NCBI GenBank assembly: GCA_004554085.1
Contig: SFNY01000029.1
Span: 1 to 51,220, forward strand
DNA length: 51,220 nt
Reading direction: 5' to 3'
DNA from: Clostridiales bacterium
Lineage (GTDB): Bacteria; Bacillota; Clostridia; Christensenellales; Aristaeellaceae
The notes beneath the pieces are model-generated. The model was not told the DNA's origin. It searched no databases and was given only the letters and a program-made list of their open reading frames with translations. The position numbers were made by a program, and so were the translations under genes. This document shows, piece by piece, positions 46,641 to 51,220 of this stretch (position 1 is the first letter of the stretch; each line of letters starts with the position of its first letter).

Positions 46641-48347
46641 TCAGAACTTCCGGAAGCGCTCGTAGCGCTCCTTTTCGATGTCCTCGCCGGACATGCAGCG
46701 ATAGCGCTTCACGAAATCCAGAATGCCGCGGCGCATGATGCGGGCGATCCGATCCACGGTCTCCTCCGTCGCACCGCCGAATTCGGGGATGATGCGGTCG
46801 ATGACGTGCAGCTCGGCCAGATCCTGCGCCGTCAGCTTCATGAGGTTGGCGGCCTCCTCCGCGCGGCTCTCGGTCTTCCACAGGATCGAGGAGTAGCCCT
46901 CCGGCGAGAGGATGGCGTAGGTGGCGTTCTCCAGCATCCAGACCTCGTTGCCCACCGCCGTCGCCAGCGCGCCGCCGCTGCCGCCCTCGCCCACGAAGAT
47001 GCACAGCGTGGGCACCTTGAGAGCGGCCATGGTCTGAATCGAGCGCGCGATGGCCTCGCCCTGGCCGCGCTCCTCCGCGTCGATGCCGCAGAACGCGCCC
47101 GAGGTGTTGATGAAGCTGATCACCGGGCGGTGGAACTTCTCCGCCTGCTGCATCAGCCGCACCGCCTTGCGGTAGCCCTCGGGCTTGGGCATGCCGAAGT
47201 TGCGCTGCACGCGCTCCTGCAGGGTCTTGCCGCGCATGTCCGCCAGCACCGTCACCGGATGCCGCCCGATGAAGGCGAGGCCGCCCACCAGCGCCTGATC
47301 GTCTCCGAAGCAGCGGTCGCCGTGAAGCTCGCGGAAGTCGGTGAAAATGCGGAAGATGTAGTCCATCGCCGTGGCGCGCTCGCCGCTGCGGCAGAGCCTG
47401 ACCTTCTCCCAGGCCGTCGGCCTGCGATGGCGGTACAGCTCGTCGCCGTCGAAATCGAAGTGGCGCTCCGCCGGCGCGAGCACCCGCAGCGCGGGGCCGT
47501 CCTGGGGTGCGGGATGGACGCTGAGCAGGTAGCGCAGTTCTTCCTTCAGCTCGCTGCGCTCCACTACGCCGTCCTCCATGCCGTGCTCCAGCAGAAACTC
47601 CGCCGTCTGGAAGCCCTCCGGCAGGCTGCTGCCGATGGTCTGCTGGATCACCCGCGGGCCCGCAAAGCCCACGCGCGCGTGGGGCTCCGCCAGAATCACG
47701 TCGCCCAGCATGGCGAAGCTGGCCGTCACGCCGCCCATGGTAGGGTCGGTCAGCACCGCGCAGTAGAACAGCCCGGCCTCCGAGTGGCGGCGAACCGCTG
47801 CCGCCGTCTTCTCCATCTGCATCAGCGAGATGATTCCCTCCTGCATGCGTGCACCGCCGGAGCAGCAGAACAGCACCACCGGGAGCCTGCGCTCCGTCGC
47901 ACGCTCAAAGGCCAGCGTAATGCGCTCGCCCATGCAGTGGCCCATGCTGCCGATCATGAAGTTCGGATCGCACACGCCGACCACCGCCTCGAAGCCGCCG
48001 ATGTGGCCGCGGCCGATGGTCACCGCCTCGCTGCTGCCGCTCTTTTCCCGCGCCGCATCCAGCTTCTGGGGGTAGCCCGGGGTCTTCAGCGGATCGCAGG
48101 TGCCGATCTCCTCGAACCAGGGCTCGAAGGCCGCGTCGTCCAGCACCATGCGCAGGCGCTCGCGCGCGCCGACAGGCATGTACCTGCCGCAATCCGGGCA
48201 GACGTACAGCTGCGCAGCAGCCTCCTCCGCCCCATGAACCGCCTTGCATCCGGGGCAGGTTACGCTCCTGCGGCCCGGCTCCAGCGTGCACTCCGTTCCG
48301 GTGGCATAATTCGCGCCGGAGCGATTTCTCTTCCAGAATGCGATCAT
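46641..48347 (-). CDS. Fused acetyl-CoA carboxylase carboxyltransferase, beta-alpha (AccD-AccA)
   Basis: One 568-residue protein joins the two carboxyltransferase subunits that make malonyl-CoA for fatty acid synthesis. The AccD half begins with a Cys4 zinc ribbon (CPGCKAVHG ... CPDCG) and includes RMQEGIISLMQM and PTMGGVTASFAMLGD. The AccA half starts near residue 290 (WEKVRLCRSGERATAMDYIF) and includes FRELHGDRCFGDD, FGMPKPEGYRKA, INTSGAFCGIDAEERGQGEA and VGEGGSGGALA. I preferred ATG 48347 (MIAFWKRNRSG), similar to the normal AccD start; an in-frame ATG at 48425 lies too close to the probable promoter. accB and accC are not in the window. Confidence 0.92.
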   Translation of the reverse strand: MIAFWKRNRSGANYATGTECTLEPGRRSVTCPGCKAVHGAEEAAAQLYVCPDCGRYMPVGARERLRMVLDDAAFEPWFEEIGTCDPLKTPGYPQKLDAAREKSGSSEAVTIGRGHIGGFEAVVGVCDPNFMIGSMGHCMGERITLAFERATERRLPVVLFCCSGGARMQEGIISLMQMEKTAAAVRRHSEAGLFYCAVLTDPTMGGVTASFAMLGDVILAEPHARVGFAGPRVIQQTIGSSLPEGFQTAEFLLEHGMEDGVVERSELKEELRYLLSVHPAPQDGPALRVLAPAERHFDFDGDELYRHRRPTAWEKVRLCRSGERATAMDYIFRIFTDFRELHGDRCFGDDQALVGGLAFIGRHPVTVLADMRGKTLQERVQRNFGMPKPEGYRKAVRLMQQAEKFHRPVISFINTSGAFCGIDAEERGQGEAIARSIQTMAALKVPTLCIFVGEGGSGGALATAVGNEVWMLENATYAILSPEGYSSILWKTESRAEEAANLMKLTAQDLAELHVIDRIIPEFGGATEETVDRIARIMRRGILDFVKRYRCMSGEDIEKERYERFRKF

Positions 48348-48436
48348 CCGTTTTTCACCCGTATATTCGTCCAGACTGGCAGTGTGCCGCGGCACCTGCC
48401 CTTCCGGCGCGGGTTCATACGGCACAAATTCAACAT

Positions 48437-48465
48437 TTTATAATTTTATGCCCTTCGTTTGAAAA
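48437..48465 (-). promoter_or_regulatory. Possible promoter of accDA
   Basis: On the minus strand TTTTCA (complement of 48460-48465), 17-bp spacer, TATAAA (complement of 48437-48442). Transcription would start near 48430. No obvious FapR-type palindrome was seen. Confidence 0.5.
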
Positions 48466-48595
48466 TATCGAGTAAATCAGCAAAAAAAAGCGAAAAAACT
48501 CTGAAAAATTTTGGGCGTGAGGGGAAGGCTGGGAACGGAATATCTGCGTCAAGCCGGAGTTTTTCGCACGCCGGGACGATGCGATATGGCGCTTG

Positions 48596-48632
48596 AAAAG
48601 CGGCGGCTGCCCAATACGGACAGTCGCCGCTT
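48596..48632 (-). terminator. Terminator of the glycoside-hydrolase-like gene
   Basis: Stem AAGCGGCGGCTG / CAGTCGCCGCTT (48598-48609 with 48621-48632, one G-T pair) with AAAA at 48596-48599 giving a U tract on the minus strand, 36 bp after the stop. Confidence 0.82.
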
Positions 48633-48667
48633 CACATATCACTCCCAGGACAGGAAACTGCACGGGA

Positions 48668-50782
48668 TTATTCGGCAGACGCAGTTTCTTCCGTTTCCAG
48701 CGAGATTCTGACGATGTTGTGCATCTCCACATCGCCCAGAGCAATGCAGAAGACGCTCCGCGCCTCGTCCCGGCGCACCGCCAGCTTCCGCTCCTCCGGG
48801 TAGACCTGCACGGCCTCGCGCACCCGGCCCAGTGCGTCGGAGATCTCCAGCACACCGCCCGGAATGGGGGTTGTCGCGCCGCCGGAGAGCCTTGCCATGG
48901 CGGAGATCTCGTGCACGATCAGCCCGCCGCCGTCGTTCTGACGGTAGAAGGACAGCTCCAGCACATCCCGCAGCTCCGTGCGCAGCGCCACGCCCGGCGC
49001 GATGTACTTCTCCGTCAGGTCGCAGATCAGCGTGCGCAGCCAGGGGTACGCGCCGGGGAACATGGTGCACATGTCGAAGCCCAGCGTGACCACATATCCC
49101 GCGCCCACGCGGTTTTCGCAGATCGCCGGATCGCCGTTCTCCCGACCCGGCTGGGGATTGCCCCAGTTGATCCACTCGGTGGGACTCAGCTTCACCGCGG
49201 GATCGATGAAGCTGCCCAGCGCCGCCGCGCCGTCCAGGCGAAGCCTGAGCTGATAGCCCTCCACCGGCGGTGTGGTCTGGGGCGCGTGCCTCCAGATCGC
49301 ATCGTCGCCCGGCCGGATGTAGCCGCACCACTTGTTCTTGCGATAGCTCTCGTCCTTCCCCTCGAAGTGGCAGCCCATCAGCTCCGCCAGCGCGAAGTCA
49401 TCAAGCGCGTTGCCCCTTGCATCCAATACGCCGTTCTCACCGGAGAGCAGCAGCACGCCGCCCTGCTCCACGAACCTGCGCAGCAGCTCTGCCGCCGCAT
49501 CGCCGATGTGGAACACGTTGGGTAGGATCAGCATTTTCAGCCCCCGCAGCGCCTCCTCGCTCAGCTCCGTGTCCGGGAGGATCCTCCAGGGGAGCTTTGC
49601 GTAATCGCACATCTGCATCGCGCCGAGGATCGCCTGGCGGTGCAGGCCGCTGGTCAGCGCGCGGCTGATGGAGCGCATGGGCATGGGCTGATCCACCCGC
49701 AGCGCGTCGGCCTGGTCGCTCTGCACGACGCCGATCTCCGCATAGACGCTGCGGTTTTCCAGATGCGGCTGGAACTTTTCCACCTCGCGGTAGGCCGCGC
49801 CGATGCGCCGCGCCTCCTCCATCTCCAGCGAACCGTCCGTGCGCAGGGATTCGCTGTACAGAAACACGTGGCAGCCCTGGGCGGCGATCTCCGCAGTGGC
49901 GAGCTTGTAGAGGTTGACGCTTTCGTAGTTGTACACCCGGGACACGTTTCCGGGGCCCAGCTGCACGGGCTTTCCGCCGGAGGTATCCCGGGCGTAGGCC
50001 CCGGAGAGCCAGTTCCCTGCCCAGGGCTCGGTGTACATGTAGTCCAGCCCGTCGCGGATGTGCTTGGGATAGTGGGCGGCGAAGTTCACCGTCAGCGCAA
50101 GCTCCGGGTCGATGGATTTGACAACCTTCTTTACGTCCTCCAGCATCCGCGCGGCGCTCTCGTCCAGGAATTCCACCAGATCCTCGTTCTTTGCCATCAG
50201 CTCCGCGTCCGTGCGCGGCGCGTCGTAGCCGAAGCGCTCCTGAAAGCGCTTCCGGCAGGCCGCGCAGTAGCACATGGACTTTCCGAAGATGTCGATGAAC
50301 AGGCTATCGGGGTGGAAGCGTTCCACGATCTCCCGCAGCTGGCCGAGAATGTAGGCGCGGTAGTCCGTCTCGTAGCAGGGCATGCCCCAGCGGGCGTTGC
50401 TGGAGTTGGTGGGCATGCCGCAGACCAGTGGCACGCCGTCGCGGTTGATGGTGCTCCACTCCGGATGCGCCTTGGGCGCGTAGGAATCGTATTCAAAGCA
50501 GTAGTAGGCCGTGAACTCGATCCCATGTCGGCGGAGCACCGGCACCAGCTCCCGCACCCAGTCGCGCTCGCCCAGGGCGGGGTGCTTCTTTCCGATGGCC
50601 GTGTCGTAGTAGCTGTACCCCCAGTGGTCCTTGCAGTACAGCATGAGGTGATCCAGGTTCGCCTCCTCGATGAAGCGCTCCCACTCCGCAGCGTCCAGCT
50701 TTTCAAGGCTGACGCCCGGCAGATCCGGCGTGTGATGGTCCACCAGATAGCCGCGATAGGTCTTCTGATACAGGTCAGACAT
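48668..50782 (-). CDS. Putative glycoside hydrolase (GHL6-like barrel with beta-galactosidase-type trimerisation domain)
   Basis: This is a 704-residue cytosolic protein without a signal peptide. The N-terminal half is a TIM-barrel (NLDHLMLYCKDHWGYSYYDT, GIEFTAYYCFEYDSYAPKAH, PDSLFIDIFGKSMCYCAACR, ELALTVNFAAHYPKHIRDGL, YMYTEPWAG) of the kind described as hypothetical glycosyl hydrolase 6. Residues about 390-600 look like the flavodoxin-like trimerisation domain of GH42 beta-galactosidases (LKMLILPNVFHIGDAAAELL, RRFVEQGGVLLLSGENG), followed by a beta-rich C-terminal domain. Such enzymes act on galactosides, fucosides or arabinosides; activity here is untested. ATG 50782 has GAGG upstream; longer frames upstream cross the promoter region. 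It is a single gene, with no linked sugar transporter in the window. Confidence 0.8.
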   Translation of the reverse strand: MSDLYQKTYRGYLVDHHTPDLPGVSLEKLDAAEWERFIEEANLDHLMLYCKDHWGYSYYDTAIGKKHPALGERDWVRELVPVLRRHGIEFTAYYCFEYDSYAPKAHPEWSTINRDGVPLVCGMPTNSSNARWGMPCYETDYRAYILGQLREIVERFHPDSLFIDIFGKSMCYCAACRKRFQERFGYDAPRTDAELMAKNEDLVEFLDESAARMLEDVKKVVKSIDPELALTVNFAAHYPKHIRDGLDYMYTEPWAGNWLSGAYARDTSGGKPVQLGPGNVSRVYNYESVNLYKLATAEIAAQGCHVFLYSESLRTDGSLEMEEARRIGAAYREVEKFQPHLENRSVYAEIGVVQSDQADALRVDQPMPMRSISRALTSGLHRQAILGAMQMCDYAKLPWRILPDTELSEEALRGLKMLILPNVFHIGDAAAELLRRFVEQGGVLLLSGENGVLDARGNALDDFALAELMGCHFEGKDESYRKNKWCGYIRPGDDAIWRHAPQTTPPVEGYQLRLRLDGAAALGSFIDPAVKLSPTEWINWGNPQPGRENGDPAICENRVGAGYVVTLGFDMCTMFPGAYPWLRTLICDLTEKYIAPGVALRTELRDVLELSFYRQNDGGGLIVHEISAMARLSGGATTPIPGGVLEISDALGRVREAVQVYPEERKLAVRRDEARSVFCIALGDVEMHNIVRISLETEETASAE

Positions 50783-51074
50783 CGTGTATTCCTCACATTT
50801 ATGCTGGAAATCAAACTTGGAGAGAGATAAAGCAGGCTCAAACAGGTAAAATGCAGCAATCCACAACCTGAGGGAGAAAAGCTTTGTCCAGAAAGGATTA
50901 TAGCGCAGAACCGTTGAAAAGGGAAGGACACAGATCGCATAGTCAGAAGAAACCGACGCAGGAACTGCTGATCGACAACCATCCACGCAATGATCGGAAC
51001 CCGGGCACAAGCTCCGGCGGCGTCACGCTCCACCTACCGCAATTGCAGGGCAGGGCGATCCTGACAGGCAAAGC
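50783..51074. other. Upstream region of the glycoside-hydrolase-like gene
   Basis: No supported gene. A TATAAT on the minus strand (complement of 50897-50902) with a weak -35 would give a leader of about 110 bases. The short plus-strand open frame here (50884-51144) has no ribosome binding site and spans a hairpin. Confidence 0.5.
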
Positions 51075-51117
51075 AATCCCGCCCGGGCCACGGCAGAACG
51101 GAGGTTCGGGCGGGATT
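51075..51117. other. Hairpin of unclear role
   Basis: Stem AATCCCGCCCG / CGGGCGGGATT (51075-51085 with 51107-51117) with a 21-base loop and no T run on either strand. Confidence 0.55.
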
Positions 51118-51145
51118 CTATTGTGCGCCGAACAGGCAAGATGAA

Positions 51146-51166
51146 ACCCCCAGTTGAACTGGGGGT
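51146..51166 (+). mobile_element. Possible terminal hairpin of an IS200/IS605-type element
   Basis: ACCCCCAGTT-G-AACTGGGGGT is a near-perfect palindrome, able to fold as an 8-bp stem with a 5-base loop. It is followed by AT-richer sequence running to the window end. Hairpins of this kind flank IS200/IS605 elements and the tnpA gene would lie just beyond. No transposase coding sequence is visible inside the window. Confidence 0.35.
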
Positions 51167-51220
51167 GAAGAAAAAGACTTAGAGATAAAGGCCTCCAATG
51201 CTATACTGAAAGCGGTGTGG

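Noticed and set aside
50884..51144. 86-codon plus-strand open frame near the window end
   Set aside because: No ribosome binding site, spans a hairpin and the likely promoter of the opposite gene, and shows no motif.

Overview
The window looks like chromosomal DNA of a high-G+C member of the Clostridia. The evidence is the Firmicutes-type replicative polymerase PolC, the gene order yqfC-yqfD-phoH-pgpH-ybeY-cdd-era-recO, two sporulation genes (yqfC, yqfD), a rubredoxin-rubrerythrin peroxide scavenger typical of anaerobes, strong AGGAGG-type ribosome binding sites and several TTG starts. The genus cannot be fixed from sequence alone; a gut or rumen Christensenellales/Oscillospirales relative is my guess.

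Layout. 1-7123: the housekeeping run rseP (5' end missing), ispG, polC, followed by a secreted barnase-type ribonuclease and its barstar inhibitor, closed by a strong terminator. 7164-15698: an AEC transporter, an EF-G-like GTPase, a secreted CAP/Big2 protein, enolase, an LCP cell-wall ligase and an acidic exported protein. 15914-20158: a 1414-residue exported peptidoglycan-binding protein with Ig-like modules and a 15-bp tandem repeat (EPEYT). 20254-23598: a tightly overlapped operon surE, CYTH phosphatase, larE, larC on the minus strand, diverging from a two-gene ABC exporter (23777-27257).

27462-32860: tRNA-Ser(GGA) followed by about 5 kb of AT-richer, mosaic accessory DNA. It holds an ABC-2 type transporter whose upstream gene is cut, fragments of a tailed-phage morphogenesis module (tail assembly chaperone pair and the N-terminal part of a tape measure protein), a RelBE-type toxin-antitoxin pair lying between those phage genes, and about 400 bp of non-coding DNA with helically phased repeats and a palindrome. 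No integrase or second attachment site is visible. It reads as a decayed integration hot spot next to a tRNA gene.

32878-40803: back in core DNA on the minus strand, with rubrerythrin and then the conserved cluster yqfC-yqfD-phoH-pgpH-[ybeY-cdd fused]-era-recO. dgkA, common in this cluster, is absent, and ybeY runs in frame into cdd. 41030-46536: dus, a 3 x 25-bp hairpin repeat array, then a GntR/UTRA regulator followed by a shikimate-dehydrogenase-like enzyme, a 2-hydroxyacid dehydrogenase and an FGGY sugar kinase, which looks like an unassigned small catabolic pathway. 46641-50782: a fused acetyl-CoA carboxylase carboxyltransferase (AccD-AccA) and a putative glycoside hydrolase with a trimerisation domain. 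The last 80 bp carry a hairpin that may be the end of an IS200/IS605-type element continuing outside the window.

All family calls come from reading motifs in translated sequence; no database search was possible.
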